DNA from: Schleiferiaceae bacterium
Lineage (GTDB): Bacteria > Bacteroidota > Bacteroidia > Flavobacteriales > Schleiferiaceae
Length of the DNA stretch: 64,000 nucleotides
Direction: 5' to 3'
Assembly (NCBI GenBank): GCA_018402665.1
Contig: JAGYIN010000004.1
Span: 1 to 64,000 of the forward strand
Both the position numbers and the translations under genes were made by a program. Positions within the stretch are counted from its first letter, which is position 1; every line of letters begins with the position of its first letter. Of this stretch, positions 18,142-26,736 are shown in pieces. Under the pieces are notes generated by a model, which made no database searches, was not told the DNA's origin, and was given only the letters and a program-made list of their open reading frames with translations.

Positions 18142-18934
18142 TGCCCATGTTTTTACGAACTACTTTGAAAACGCTTGGGTAGAGCCTTTTGTTCGTTGCT
18201 ATGATGCTTTTAGATGCAATGACCTCAGAACCACCACTAAAGTCGGAAATTATCCCCCCGGCTTCTCTAACGAGAACAATTCCGGCGGCGACGTCCCATG
18301 GACTTAAGCCATATTCAAAGTAGCCGTCAAACCTACCACATGCCGTGTAGGCAAGGTCAACTGCGGCTGTTCCAATACGACGTAAACCTCTAGTGGATGA
18401 ATAAAAAGTAGCCAGTGTATTTTGAAATCCATCCAAATGCTCAAAGTCGTAATACGGAAATCCAGTAGCCAATAGGCTGTCTTTGAGCGTATCTGTTTCC
18501 GTTACCTGGATGGATTGGCCATTTAATCTTGCGCCGCCGCCAGAATAGGCAGAAAAGCATTCGTCCATACCGACTTCATAGACGACACCGACCACGAGGT
18601 CTTGTTTGTGTTTTAAAGCTATTGATACGCTGTAGATAGGGAGGCCGTGAACGAAATTTGTGGTACCGTCGAGCGGATCAATGATCCAAACCCATTCCTT
18701 TTCTAAGTCCTGTGTAGTGGTTTCTTCTTCAGTTAAAAAACCTGCTTCAGGAAGTAGTGCTGAAAGCCGCTCGACAATCAATCGCTCTGTATTTTCGTCA
18801 ACATCACTGACTAAGGCATTGAGACTTTTTAAACTGACACGTTCCCTCGAAAAGGTAGATTGCTGTGTTCTAAGGAAGGCGCCGGCTTCCTTTGCGATAG
18901 CTTCAACGGCGCTGGTAATGGAGGGGAGGTTCAT
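18134..18934 (-). CDS. Inositol monophosphatase family protein
   Basis: This 266-residue metal-dependent phosphatase has the family signatures TEEETTT, WIIDPLDGTTNFVHGLP (metal-binding DPLDGT) and SPWDVAAGIVLVREAGG (WDxAAG). Bacterial members act on inositol phosphate, on other sugar phosphates, or as SuhB-like rRNA and antitermination factors. The length is typical. The gene lies in the minus-strand run, three bases after the small gene at 18938-19213. Confidence 0.92.
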   Translation of the reverse strand: MNLPSITSAVEAIAKEAGAFLRTQQSTFSRERVSLKSLNALVSDVDENTERLIVERLSALLPEAGFLTEEETTTQDLEKEWVWIIDPLDGTTNFVHGLPIYSVSIALKHKQDLVVGVVYEVGMDECFSAYSGGGARLNGQSIQVTETDTLKDSLLATGFPYYDFEHLDGFQNTLATFYSSTRGLRRIGTAAVDLAYTACGRFDGYFEYGLSPWDVAAGIVLVREAGGIISDFSGGSEVIASKSIIATNKRLYPSVFKVVRKNMGNA

Positions 18935-18937
18935 TCT

Positions 18938-19213
18938 TTATTTTCGAAGGGCTGCGTATTTAAAATGAATGCTTTTACAAATAGTTTGCATTCCACTTTG
19001 AACTTTGTGATGGTCCGTGTAGAGGGTGAGTACTTTTTCTCGATGGTCCGGATTAAAATCAATCATACCAAGGAACATTCCTTCTCTGATTTTGTACAAT
19101 TCTGAATTGAGAACGAGACCGTCTTTCATGTGTAAGGCACGGCATTTCTGCCAATGCTTTATGAAAGCATCTTCACCCACTAGGGGCTTATATTCGATGA
19201 AAATCTGTGGCAT
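18938..19213 (-). CDS. Small hypothetical protein
   Basis: This 91-residue protein was not recognised. It starts MPQIFIEYKP and alternates short beta-like and helical stretches, ending in a basic tail. The pattern could be a small ferredoxin-like alpha/beta fold, but that is a guess. I chose the ATG at 19213, which overlaps the mtaB end by 26 bases; an ATG at 19234 would overlap more. It lies between mtaB and the inositol-phosphatase-like gene in the same reading direction with almost no gap, which supports its being real. Confidence 0.65.
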   Translation of the reverse strand: MPQIFIEYKPLVGEDAFIKHWQKCRALHMKDGLVLNSELYKIREGMFLGMIDFNPDHREKVLTLYTDHHKVQSGMQTICKSIHFKYAALRK

Positions 19214-20537
19214 TGATGGCGTTCTTAGGTACATCTAAGATAACAATTCCATCGTTGTTAATACTTGATAATGAGAAAGTTTTGATTGTATTCGCCCATT
19301 CAGGGTTCCAGAATGTTTTTACACGGACGTAATTATCCGTGTATCCGAACATATAACCGCCACGGTTCTCGCCTTCAAAGAGAATAGGTCGCGATGTGCC
19401 TAACTGACTTTCGTAGAATAGGCGCGTTTTCTTTTCGCTCAATATGCGAAGCATTTTGTTTCTGCGTTTTCGCTCGGGGATTGGAACGACACCATCCATT
19501 TCTGCTGCGGCGGTGTTGCTTCTTTCACTGTAGGTGAATACATGTAAATAGCTAATTTCTAGACTATTGATAAAGTTATAGGTCTCCAGAAAATGAGCCT
19601 CTGTTTCACCGGGAAAACCCACGATCACGTCAACGCCTATGCCTGCATCGGGATGAAATTTACGTATGGCCGCAACACGTTGATTGTAAAGTGCGGTCAT
19701 GTATCGCCGCTTCATTTTTTTGAGAATTTCGTCCGAACCGCTTTGAAGTGGGATGTGAAAATGCGGAACAAATTTTTTACTCGCTCCTGTAAAAGCAATG
19801 ATTTCATCGCGCAGCAGGTTCGGCTCTATTGAGGAGATGCGCATACGTGCTACGGGCACCTGTTCGTCTAACGCTTGAACCAATTCTAAAAACGTATGCT
19901 CATGCCGCTTATTGCCAAATTCCCCTTTACCGTAATCCCCCACATTTACTCCAGTAAGTACAATCTCAGGTATGCCTTTGGCTGCAATTTCTTGAGCATT
20001 TTTCACTACGTTCTCCAAAGTATCCGAACGTGAGATTCCGCGTGCGAGTGGAATAGTGCAATAGGTGCATTTGTAGTCGCAACCGTCCTGTACTTTTAAA
20101 AATGCTCTGGTTCGTTCACCTGCACTGTAGGAGCTCACAAAAGAATGGGCTTCAGATATTTCACAGCTGTGGATTTCTGCGGGACCTTGTTGTTTTTCGA
20201 GGGCGCCTAAAAATTGAGTTACATTAAATTTTTCGGTCGCTCCCAAGACGAGATCGACACCCGGCATTTCCATGATTTGCTCAGGCTTTAATTGGGCATA
20301 ACACCCAACAACTACGACAAATCCATCGGGGTTCGCTTTTAATGCACGACCCACGATATTTCGGCATTCTCTATCTGCATTTTCAGTGACGCTGCAGGTG
20401 TTGATGACATATACATCGGCCTTATCCGTATAGGGTACGGTTATGAACCCTGCCGCATCAAAGTCTTTAGCTATAGTCGAGGTTTCTGCGAAATTCAGCT
20501 TACAACCCAGCGTGTGAAAAGCGACCGATTTACTCAT
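19188..20537 (-). CDS. mtaB: tRNA (N6-threonylcarbamoyladenosine(37)-C2)-methylthiotransferase MtaB
   Basis: This 449-residue radical-SAM enzyme has three UPF0004-domain cysteines (TLGCKLN, INTCSVTENADREC, VVGCYAQ) for the auxiliary cluster, the radical-SAM motif CDYKCTYCTIP and a C-terminal TRAM-like domain. The lack of MiaB-specific sequences and the presence of HTLGCKLNFAET favour MtaB (t6A to ms2t6A in tRNAs reading ANN codons). It overlaps the murB stop by four bases. Confidence 0.93.
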   Translation of the reverse strand: MSKSVAFHTLGCKLNFAETSTIAKDFDAAGFITVPYTDKADVYVINTCSVTENADRECRNIVGRALKANPDGFVVVVGCYAQLKPEQIMEMPGVDLVLGATEKFNVTQFLGALEKQQGPAEIHSCEISEAHSFVSSYSAGERTRAFLKVQDGCDYKCTYCTIPLARGISRSDTLENVVKNAQEIAAKGIPEIVLTGVNVGDYGKGEFGNKRHEHTFLELVQALDEQVPVARMRISSIEPNLLRDEIIAFTGASKKFVPHFHIPLQSGSDEILKKMKRRYMTALYNQRVAAIRKFHPDAGIGVDVIVGFPGETEAHFLETYNFINSLEISYLHVFTYSERSNTAAAEMDGVVPIPERKRRNKMLRILSEKKTRLFYESQLGTSRPILFEGENRGGYMFGYTDNYVRVKTFWNPEWANTIKTFSLSSINNDGIVILDVPKNAINATDFHRI

Positions 20538-21541
20538 ATCAAATTCACTTCTGCTTGTAGTTGAATACCGAATTTCTCTTGTACGCTGTTGATGATGGAG
20601 TGCGCTAGAGCGAGCACTTCAGCTCCTGTGGCATCGGCATAGTTCACTAAAACTAATGCTTGATTCTTGTGTACGCCCACATCTCCATCCTTGAAGCCTT
20701 TCCAACCGGCTTTTTCAATCAGCCAGCCTGCAGCAATCTTACTACCACCATCCACAGGGTAGGTAGGTATATCTGGATGTTTCTCTTTAAGTGCGTGGGC
20801 CAATTCCTCTGTAACCACCGGGTTTTTAAAGAATGAACCGCTATTTCCTATTTCCGCAGGATCGGGTAATTTTTGTTTACGGATGGCAACTACGGCATCG
20901 CTAATTGCCTTCGGAGTAGGCTCTGCAACTCCCTTCGCGGCCAATTCATCTTTTATCGCCCCATAATCCAGTCGAAGTATGTGATTGCGTTTGGTTAAAC
21001 GCAGGGTAATTCGAGTAATAATGGCTTTACCCTTCCAGTCATTTTTGAAAATGCTATCTCTGTAACCAAATTCACAGCCTTCAAGGTCCAATTCGAAGAA
21101 GCGTTTTTCGTCAATCTGTACCCCCTCGCAAGAGACGAAGCAGTCCTTAAGCTCAACGCCATAGGCACCTATATTCTGTACTGGTGCAGTACCACAGTTT
21201 CCCGGAATAAGGCTTAGGTTTTCTAGTCCACCAAGCCCTTGATTTAAAGTCCACAGTACGATCTCGTGCCAATTTTCACCCGCTCCAAATCTAATGTGTA
21301 CCTGATCATCGTCCTCAAAAACCACTTCTCGCCCGTGTATATCAACCTTCAGTACATCACCAGAGATGTCCTGGGTCAACAACATGTTTGACCCACCTCC
21401 CAATACAAGGGAAGGTGCACCGTGATGGCTGACATAATTCAAGATTTCCTCAGCACTGTGGGCCCAGATCAAGCGCTCCGCTTTTTGATCTATTCCAAAG
21501 GTATTGAGTTTCTTTAGGCTCTTGTTGATTTGTACAATCAA
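20534..21541 (-). CDS. murB: UDP-N-acetylenolpyruvoylglucosamine reductase
   Basis: This 335-residue FAD enzyme has LNTFGIDQKA, the FAD loop GGGSNMLL, SLIPGNCGTAPVQNIGAYG, FGYRDSIFK, GNSGSFFKNP and a C-terminal region typical of type I MurB. It reduces the enolpyruvyl group to make UDP-MurNAc. No ATG precedes the conserved start; the likely initiator is TTG at 21541, giving IVQINKSLKKLNTFG, with the stop of the preceding aminotransferase gene seven bases away. It is the second gene of the minus-strand run. Confidence 0.95.
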   Translation of the reverse strand: MIVQINKSLKKLNTFGIDQKAERLIWAHSAEEILNYVSHHGAPSLVLGGGSNMLLTQDISGDVLKVDIHGREVVFEDDDQVHIRFGAGENWHEIVLWTLNQGLGGLENLSLIPGNCGTAPVQNIGAYGVELKDCFVSCEGVQIDEKRFFELDLEGCEFGYRDSIFKNDWKGKAIITRITLRLTKRNHILRLDYGAIKDELAAKGVAEPTPKAISDAVVAIRKQKLPDPAEIGNSGSFFKNPVVTEELAHALKEKHPDIPTYPVDGGSKIAAGWLIEKAGWKGFKDGDVGVHKNQALVLVNYADATGAEVLALAHSIINSVQEKFGIQLQAEVNLI

Positions 21542-21548
21542 TGGACGA

Positions 21549-22748
21549 TTATTTTATGGTTCCAGGGTAAACCTGTAATGCGTGTCGTACGATTTCAATG
21601 CACTCCTTAAGGTCTTCAACATTCAAGACATATGCAAGTCGAGCCTGTTGTCTGCCCAATTCAGGTTTTGCATAAAAACCGGCGGCAGGAGCCATCATTA
21701 AGGTCTTTCCATGGTGATCAAATTCGCTGAGTAGCCATTCGGCGAAGTGCTCAGCGCTTTCAACGGGGAAAGAAGCAACAGCATAAAAAGCACCTTTGGG
21801 CTTTGGACAGAACACTCCATCGATACTGTTTAAACCCTCAACTAAAACATTTCTGCGTTCTACGTATTCTGCGTTTACATCATCAAAATACGATTGGGGT
21901 GTCTTCAAAGCCGCCTCACTCGCAATTTGCGCATAGGTTGGAGGAGAAAGTCTGGCTTGGGCAAACTTCATCGCTGTTGCCATGAAGGATTTGTTTTTGC
22001 TTACTAAACAGCCAATTCTTGCACCGCACATACTATAGCGCTTTGAAAAACTATCCACAACTATGGCGTGCTCCTCTAGTCCATCCATACCCAGGACAGA
22101 GTAGTGTTTTGCTCCATCGTAGGTGAATTCTCGGTAGACTTCATCTGCAATGAGAAATAGGTCGTGCTTTAGAACGATAGCACGGAGTTGTTCCAATTCC
22201 TCCTTACTGTACAGGTACCCGGTTGGGTTCCCGGGATTACAGATCAAAATTCCCTTTGTTTTTGATGTAATGGCCGCTTCAAAAGCGCTTACAGGAGGTA
22301 AGGCAAATCCATTTTCAATATTCGCCTCTACCGGTACTACTTTAACACCGCTCGCTGTAGCAAATCCATTATAATTGGCATAAAATGGCTCAGGAATGAT
22401 GACTTCATCGCCTTCGTCCATCGCTGAGCCGAAAGTGAAAAGTAAAGCTTCCGAACCGCCCGTAGTTACTATAATTTCCTCGCTCGATACGGGAAGATTT
22501 TTACCATGGTAGTAGGCTGAAAGACCCGCTCTTAAGCTTGCGAATCCTGCACTGTGGCTGTACGCTAGTACGGGAATATCCGCATCCTTAATGGCTTGTT
22601 GTGCCACCTCTGGAGTGTGAATGTCGGGCTGACCGATATTAAGGTAAAATACTTTCTTCCCAGCGCGCTCAGCGTTTTCTGCGAAAGGAACCAATTTGCG
22701 AATAGGGCTTGAAGGCATCGCCTCACCTTTTCTAGATACAGTCGGCAT
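21549..22748 (-). CDS. Pyridoxal-phosphate-dependent aminotransferase (class I/II)
   Basis: This 399-residue fold-type I aminotransferase has NIGQPDI near the N-terminus, ICNPGNPTGYLYS (cofactor contact), ADEVYREF, and the Schiff-base lysine in VVDSFSKRYSM with the downstream GARIG arginine. It resembles AspC/AspB-like enzymes, but the amino-acid specificity is not readable. It is the first gene of the ten-gene minus-strand run, lying after the DUF1573 terminator at 22768-22796. Confidence 0.9.
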   Translation of the reverse strand: MPTVSRKGEAMPSSPIRKLVPFAENAERAGKKVFYLNIGQPDIHTPEVAQQAIKDADIPVLAYSHSAGFASLRAGLSAYYHGKNLPVSSEEIIVTTGGSEALLFTFGSAMDEGDEVIIPEPFYANYNGFATASGVKVVPVEANIENGFALPPVSAFEAAITSKTKGILICNPGNPTGYLYSKEELEQLRAIVLKHDLFLIADEVYREFTYDGAKHYSVLGMDGLEEHAIVVDSFSKRYSMCGARIGCLVSKNKSFMATAMKFAQARLSPPTYAQIASEAALKTPQSYFDDVNAEYVERRNVLVEGLNSIDGVFCPKPKGAFYAVASFPVESAEHFAEWLLSEFDHHGKTLMMAPAAGFYAKPELGRQQARLAYVLNVEDLKECIEIVRHALQVYPGTIK

Positions 22749-22767
22749 AATGTGTAGTTTTTAAAAG

Positions 22768-22796
22768 CAAAAAGCCCCGCAAAAATACGGGGCTTT
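22768..22796 (-). terminator. Terminator between the DUF1573 gene and the aminotransferase gene
   Basis: The stem AAAGCCCCG (22771-22779) pairs with CGGGGCTTT (22788-22796) around an eight-base A-rich loop, with A-rich flank that reads as T on the minus strand. It should end the DUF1573 transcript and leave the aminotransferase run on its own promoter. Confidence 0.75.
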
Positions 22797-22834
22797 CTTT
22801 AAACTTTGAAGGTGCACACGGTACACCTGTAAAC

Positions 22835-23272
22835 TTAATTTGCAATAACGCTACCGCCCGTTTTTGTTGGGGTGGAAGGCTTTGATTCCGGATTCATTAC
22901 CTGACCCTTTATCGTAAGCACAACAGTTTGGTTGCTTGCATTGGATTGAACCGTAACTGTTTTGTGGAAGTTCCCAAGACGATTGGTATCGTACTTCACA
23001 GTGATTTCACCTTCTGCTCCTGGTGCTATAGGCTCACGTGTCCATTTTGGTGTGGTACAACCACAGGAAGCGCGAACTGAGTTCAATACCAGCGGCTCTG
23101 TGCCTTCATTTTTAAATTTGAAAACGCGCGTACCGTTTCCTCCTTTTTCAACTTTACCGTACTCTATGACCTTTTGATCAAATGAAATCTTCGCACCGTT
23201 GGCGCTCTCTTCCTGCGCTTGTGCAACAAAGCCAAAAAGGGCTACAAATAGTGTTAGGAATATTTTTTTCAT
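22835..23272 (-). CDS. DUF1573 domain-containing exported protein
   Basis: This 145-residue protein has a signal peptide (about 1-19, ending FVAQA) and a DUF1573 immunoglobulin-like domain, with GKVEKGGNGTRVFKFKN, RASCGCTTPKW and GEITVKYDTNRLGNFHKTV. The CGCT motif is characteristic of the family, which is abundant in Bacteroidota and of unknown function. It is monocistronic, divergent from valS, with its own terminator downstream. Confidence 0.9.
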   Translation of the reverse strand: MKKIFLTLFVALFGFVAQAQEESANGAKISFDQKVIEYGKVEKGGNGTRVFKFKNEGTEPLVLNSVRASCGCTTPKWTREPIAPGAEGEITVKYDTNRLGNFHKTVTVQSNASNQTVVLTIKGQVMNPESKPSTPTKTGGSVIAN

Positions 23273-23380
23273 AATCTGATAAATGAATTTTTCTTGTTCA
23301 AATGTAAGTGTAGTTTAAGCACTTTCAAAGGAAATTAACAAACTCTTAGCTTCAGGGTTCATGGAATGCGTGAAGCCTTG

Positions 23381-23388
23381 TATTTTTG
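23381..23388 (+). promoter_or_regulatory. -7 element deciding the valS start
   Basis: TATTTTTG at 23381-23388 matches TAnnTTTG. If it is used, transcription starts downstream of the ATG at 23361, so translation must begin at the ATG at 23412. I see no good TTG at the expected upstream distance. Confidence 0.5.
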
Positions 23389-23411
23389 TCGCTTACTTAA
23401 GTCAATTTTTC

Positions 23412-25997
23412 ATGCGCGAAATCGGGAAATATACTCCAGGAGATATTGAATCAAAGTGGTACAACCATTGGTTGGAAAAGAAGTACTTCCACGCTGAGGT
23501 CAGTGAAAAGGAGCCCTATACCATCGTTATTCCTCCACCCAATGTGACGGGTAAGTTGCACATGGGGCACATGCTGAACAACACCATTCAGGATGTGCTT
23601 ATTCGCCGCGCGCGCATGCTGGGTTTAAATGCCTGTTGGGTACCCGGTACGGATCACGCATCCATCGCTACAGAAGCAAAAGTGGTGAAGCGTTTGCGCG
23701 AACAAGGCATAAAAAAATCGGACCTTAGTAGGGAAGACTTTCTAAAGCATGCTTGGGACTGGACCGATGAATACGGTGGCATTATCTTGAAGCAGCTCAG
23801 ACATTTAGGTGCCTCTTGCGATTGGGATAGAACCGCTTTCACCTTAGATGAACCGCGCAGTACACAAGTGATAGACGTCTTCATTGACCTCCATAAAAAG
23901 GGAATGATTTATCGCGGCCTACGCATGGTGAATTGGGATCCTGTGGCACTTACCGCGGTTTCCGATGAGGAGGTCATTCATAAAGAGGAGAACAGTCGTC
24001 TGTACTACATGACGTACCAGATAGAAGGCTCTGAGGAGTCTTTGCAAGTAGCTACGACCCGTCCAGAAACCATCTTTGGAGATACAGCCGTTTGTGTCAA
24101 TCCTGACGACGAGCGCTATCAGCATCTAAAGGGTAAAAAAGCAATTGTACCATTAGTTGGCCGCGCTGTTCCGATCATCTTTGATGAGTATGTCGATATA
24201 GAATTTGGTACCGGTGCACTTAAGGTAACGCCCGCGCACGATACGAATGACAATATGCTGGGTGAGAAGCATGGATTGGAAGTGATTGATATTTTTGATC
24301 AACATGCAGCGTTGAATGCACACGGTGGCGCTTTTGAAGGCATGGACCGATTTGTTGCGCGCAAAGCTGTGGCAAAAGCATTAGAGGAGGCGGGATTATT
24401 AGTCGAAACAAAAGATTTACGCAATAAAGTAGGACGAAGTGAACGTACGGATGCGGTGATCGAGCCGAGACTTTCTATGCAGTGGTTCCTTAAAATGGCA
24501 GATCTCGTAAAGCCTGCTATCGACGGCGTAAAATCAAAAGACATTACACTGCATCCCCCGCATACGGAGAAAACCTATTTGTATTGGATGGAAAACATCA
24601 AGGATTGGTGTGTTTCCCGTCAGCTGTGGTGGGGTCATCGGATACCGGCATGGTACGATACTGAAGGTAATGTCGTGGTTTGCAAGACGCGTGAAGAGGC
24701 CGTACAAGCCTTGGGTACAGATCAGGTGAGTCAGGACGAAGATGTTATGGATACCTGGTTCAGTTCGTGGCTTTGGCCATACAGCGTGTTTGCGGACAAT
24801 CCTGAAGAGGAGGCGTACTTCTACCCAACAAATACATTAGTCACAGGACAGGATATCATATTTTTCTGGGTAGCCCGCATGATCATGGCAGGTTACGAAT
24901 TTAAAGGGAAGCGTCCATTCAAAGACGTCTACTTTACCGGTATGGTGCGCGATAAGAAGCGTCGTAAAATGTCCAAACAGTTAGGTAACAGCCCAGATCC
25001 ATTAGATTTGATAGCCCAATATGGCGCAGACGGGGTACGTGTTGGAATGCTTATGACAGCACCGGCAGGAAACGACCTACTGTTCGATGAAGATTTGTGT
25101 TCTCAAGGTTCCTTTTTCGCAAATAAAGTATGGAATGCCTTCCGATTGGTGGGTATGTGGGAGACGGGAGCGGATACTATGAGTGCTTCGGAAGCGTTGG
25201 CAGTGAATTGGATGCGCAATCGCATTGGCGAGGCTTTGGTAGAATTGGAGAGCAGCTTCACAAAGTACCGTCTGTCTGAAGCTTTGATGACCACGTACAA
25301 GCTCGTTTGGGATGATTTCTGTTCGTGGTATCTAGAAATGGTGAAGCCGGCTCGTGGCGAAAAGGTTTCGGCAGAAGCGCTAGAGGCGACCAAATCTATT
25401 TTTAATACACTTTTAGAAGTGATGCATCCTTTCATGCCGTTTATCACTGAAGAATTGTGGCAAAACCTCGCGGACCGCAAAGAAGGTGAAACGATCAATT
25501 TTGCCCCATGGCCTTCATTACAAGTTGAAGATACTTCCATTTTGAAGTCATTCAGTCATTTCGCCGAGGTTGTAGGTGGTGTAAGAACGGTTCGCAATGA
25601 AAATGGTATTGCTCCAAAAGAGGTCTTGACCATTGAGATAGCTAAAGGTACTCCGCACACTACAGCATATGATGCATTGATTAAGAAAATGGCGAATATT
25701 GATGCTATTGTTGAAGTCGACGAAGTTCAGAAATCTGCATTTAGTTTTGTCGCGGGAGGTGTAAATTATACCATTCCTGCTGATGCATTTGTAAATGTTG
25801 AAGAAGAAATTGTCAAACTAGAAGAAGAACTAAAATATACCCAAGGCTTTTTAGTTGGTGTAACAAAAAAGCTGAGCAATGAACGTTTTGTCGCTAATGC
25901 ACCTGAAGCGGTTGTAGCATCTGAGCGTAAAAAGATGTCTGATGCTGAAGGTAAAATAGCACTCATTACGCAGCGTTTAGAAGCTTTGAAAGGGTAA
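23412..25997 (+). CDS. valS: Valine--tRNA ligase
   Basis: This 861-residue class I synthetase has the HIGH-type motif HMGH (residues 50-53, after PPPNVTGKL), an editing domain with TTRPETIFGDTAV, the KMSKQLGNS motif (from Lys519), an anticodon-binding domain and a C-terminal coiled coil (from about 800). The start at 23412 (MREIGKYTPGD) fits the family; a longer frame from 23361 would add 17 unlike residues and begin before the putative promoter. It charges tRNA-Val and edits mis-charged Thr. Confidence 0.97.
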   Translation: MREIGKYTPGDIESKWYNHWLEKKYFHAEVSEKEPYTIVIPPPNVTGKLHMGHMLNNTIQDVLIRRARMLGLNACWVPGTDHASIATEAKVVKRLREQGIKKSDLSREDFLKHAWDWTDEYGGIILKQLRHLGASCDWDRTAFTLDEPRSTQVIDVFIDLHKKGMIYRGLRMVNWDPVALTAVSDEEVIHKEENSRLYYMTYQIEGSEESLQVATTRPETIFGDTAVCVNPDDERYQHLKGKKAIVPLVGRAVPIIFDEYVDIEFGTGALKVTPAHDTNDNMLGEKHGLEVIDIFDQHAALNAHGGAFEGMDRFVARKAVAKALEEAGLLVETKDLRNKVGRSERTDAVIEPRLSMQWFLKMADLVKPAIDGVKSKDITLHPPHTEKTYLYWMENIKDWCVSRQLWWGHRIPAWYDTEGNVVVCKTREEAVQALGTDQVSQDEDVMDTWFSSWLWPYSVFADNPEEEAYFYPTNTLVTGQDIIFFWVARMIMAGYEFKGKRPFKDVYFTGMVRDKKRRKMSKQLGNSPDPLDLIAQYGADGVRVGMLMTAPAGNDLLFDEDLCSQGSFFANKVWNAFRLVGMWETGADTMSASEALAVNWMRNRIGEALVELESSFTKYRLSEALMTTYKLVWDDFCSWYLEMVKPARGEKVSAEALEATKSIFNTLLEVMHPFMPFITEELWQNLADRKEGETINFAPWPSLQVEDTSILKSFSHFAEVVGGVRTVRNENGIAPKEVLTIEIAKGTPHTTAYDALIKKMANIDAIVEVDEVQKSAFSFVAGGVNYTIPADAFVNVEEEIVKLEEELKYTQGFLVGVTKKLSNERFVANAPEAVVASERKKMSDAEGKIALITQRLEALKG

Positions 25998-26011
25998 CAA
26001 TGCAAGAACAC

Positions 26012-26040
26012 AAAAGCCCGGCGCTATGCGCCGGGCTTTT
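26012..26040. terminator. Bidirectional terminator between valS and the hotdog-like gene
   Basis: A perfect 13-bp stem, AAAAGCCCGGCGC (26012-26024) with its complement at 26028-26040 around the loop TAT, has A and T flanks on the two sides. It can end valS on the plus strand and could serve the converging minus-strand gene at 26122. Confidence 0.85.
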
Positions 26041-26121
26041 GTCATCGTGGGCCGTGCCCGCTGTTAATAGAAACTTGTCCAGGGAATAACCATTTCACCA
26101 GTGTCAAGGGACGAAAAGTAT

Positions 26122-26499
26122 CTATTGAATAGCGCAAATACTTAGGGTGTATACTGCTTTACATACGCGTTTTGCAGGTAATCCTTTTTTGCGACGACTC
26201 ACGTAAATTTTAAGATCAACGGTGCGCTTTCCATTGGGTGCGAAACTGCTCTCGACGATGAGTTCTTCCTCCAAACCAACGTTGCTGTATATTTTTAAGT
26301 CCATGTTCTTCACTTGGTCTTTAAACTGCGGATTGATCAGTAGCTGATGCATGCGACGTCCTTTGACCTCCGTTAGAATTTGCATCAAATTCCAAATGGA
26401 TAATTCGCCATTCGCATCAACCATAGAAGGAGTAATGAGATAACTGTCTTTAGTCCTCAAAGGACCACTTTTGCGAACGGTGTTGATAAAGTTTTTCAT
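26122..26499 (-). CDS. Hypothetical protein, hotdog-fold-like
   Basis: This 125-residue cytosolic protein reads like a hotdog (thioesterase-type) domain. A loop and central helix (ITPSMVDANGELSIWNLMQ) are followed by three or four beta strands (MDLKIYSNV, EELIVESSF, KRTVDLKIYVS, CKAVYTLSI). No catalytic Asp/Glu of a defined thioesterase class can be assigned. It is isolated, with terminators on both sides (26012-26040 and 26511-26544), so it is a single-gene unit. Confidence 0.55.
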   Translation of the reverse strand: MKNFINTVRKSGPLRTKDSYLITPSMVDANGELSIWNLMQILTEVKGRRMHQLLINPQFKDQVKNMDLKIYSNVGLEEELIVESSFAPNGKRTVDLKIYVSRRKKGLPAKRVCKAVYTLSICAIQ

Positions 26500-26510
26500 G
26501 CGATTAAGTC

Positions 26511-26544
26511 AAAAAAAAACGCCCTCACAATGTGAAGGCGTTTT
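26511..26544 (-). terminator. Terminator of the small transcript at 26576-26662
   Basis: The hairpin CGCC/TCAC paired with GTGA/GGCG (26520-26540, one internal mismatch) is preceded on the plus strand by nine A, which reads as a T run after the hairpin on the minus strand. It lies 31 bases after the small frame's stop. Confidence 0.75.
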
Positions 26545-26575
26545 GAATTTATAATGGGTCTTTGCTTGTCGATAT

Positions 26576-26662
26576 CTATGCCTTCACGTATGGATATAGC
26601 AACCCCTTCCACATATAATTGCGGCTATTGAAGTTGACAATATGATTCATTGCGTTTTGCAT
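26576..26662 (-). CDS. Possible 28-residue small protein (or small RNA)
   Basis: An open frame of 28 codons begins MQNAMNHIVNFNSRNY and ends LLYPYVKA. It lies in an otherwise empty 237-base gap. On the minus strand a TTG (26695-26697), a 19-base spacer and TACTTTAG (26668-26675, one mismatch to TAnnTTTG) form a promoter ending five bases before the ATG, and a terminator follows. The unit is therefore complete: promoter, frame, terminator, about 150 bases. The product is not recognised, and the same transcript could be a non-coding RNA. Confidence 0.4.
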   Translation of the reverse strand: MQNAMNHIVNFNSRNYMWKGLLYPYVKA

Positions 26663-26667
26663 GGGTG

Positions 26668-26697
26668 CTAAAGTAGACCTATTTCTTAATTTTTCAA
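26668..26697 (-). promoter_or_regulatory. Promoter of the small transcript at 26.5-26.7 kb
   Basis: On the minus strand TTG (26695-26697), 19 bases, then TACTTTAG (26668-26675). The -7 element has one mismatch to TAnnTTTG. The ATG at 26662 is five bases downstream, so the message would be leaderless. Confidence 0.5.
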
Positions 26698-26736
26698 TGA
26701 AAAGGGCTAAAAATTAACCGAATCCGACAATTTTCT

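Noticed and set aside
23361-23411. Longer N-terminus for valS from the ATG at 23361
   Set aside because: The extra 17 residues do not resemble ValS and the frame begins upstream of a good -7 box at 23381-23388.
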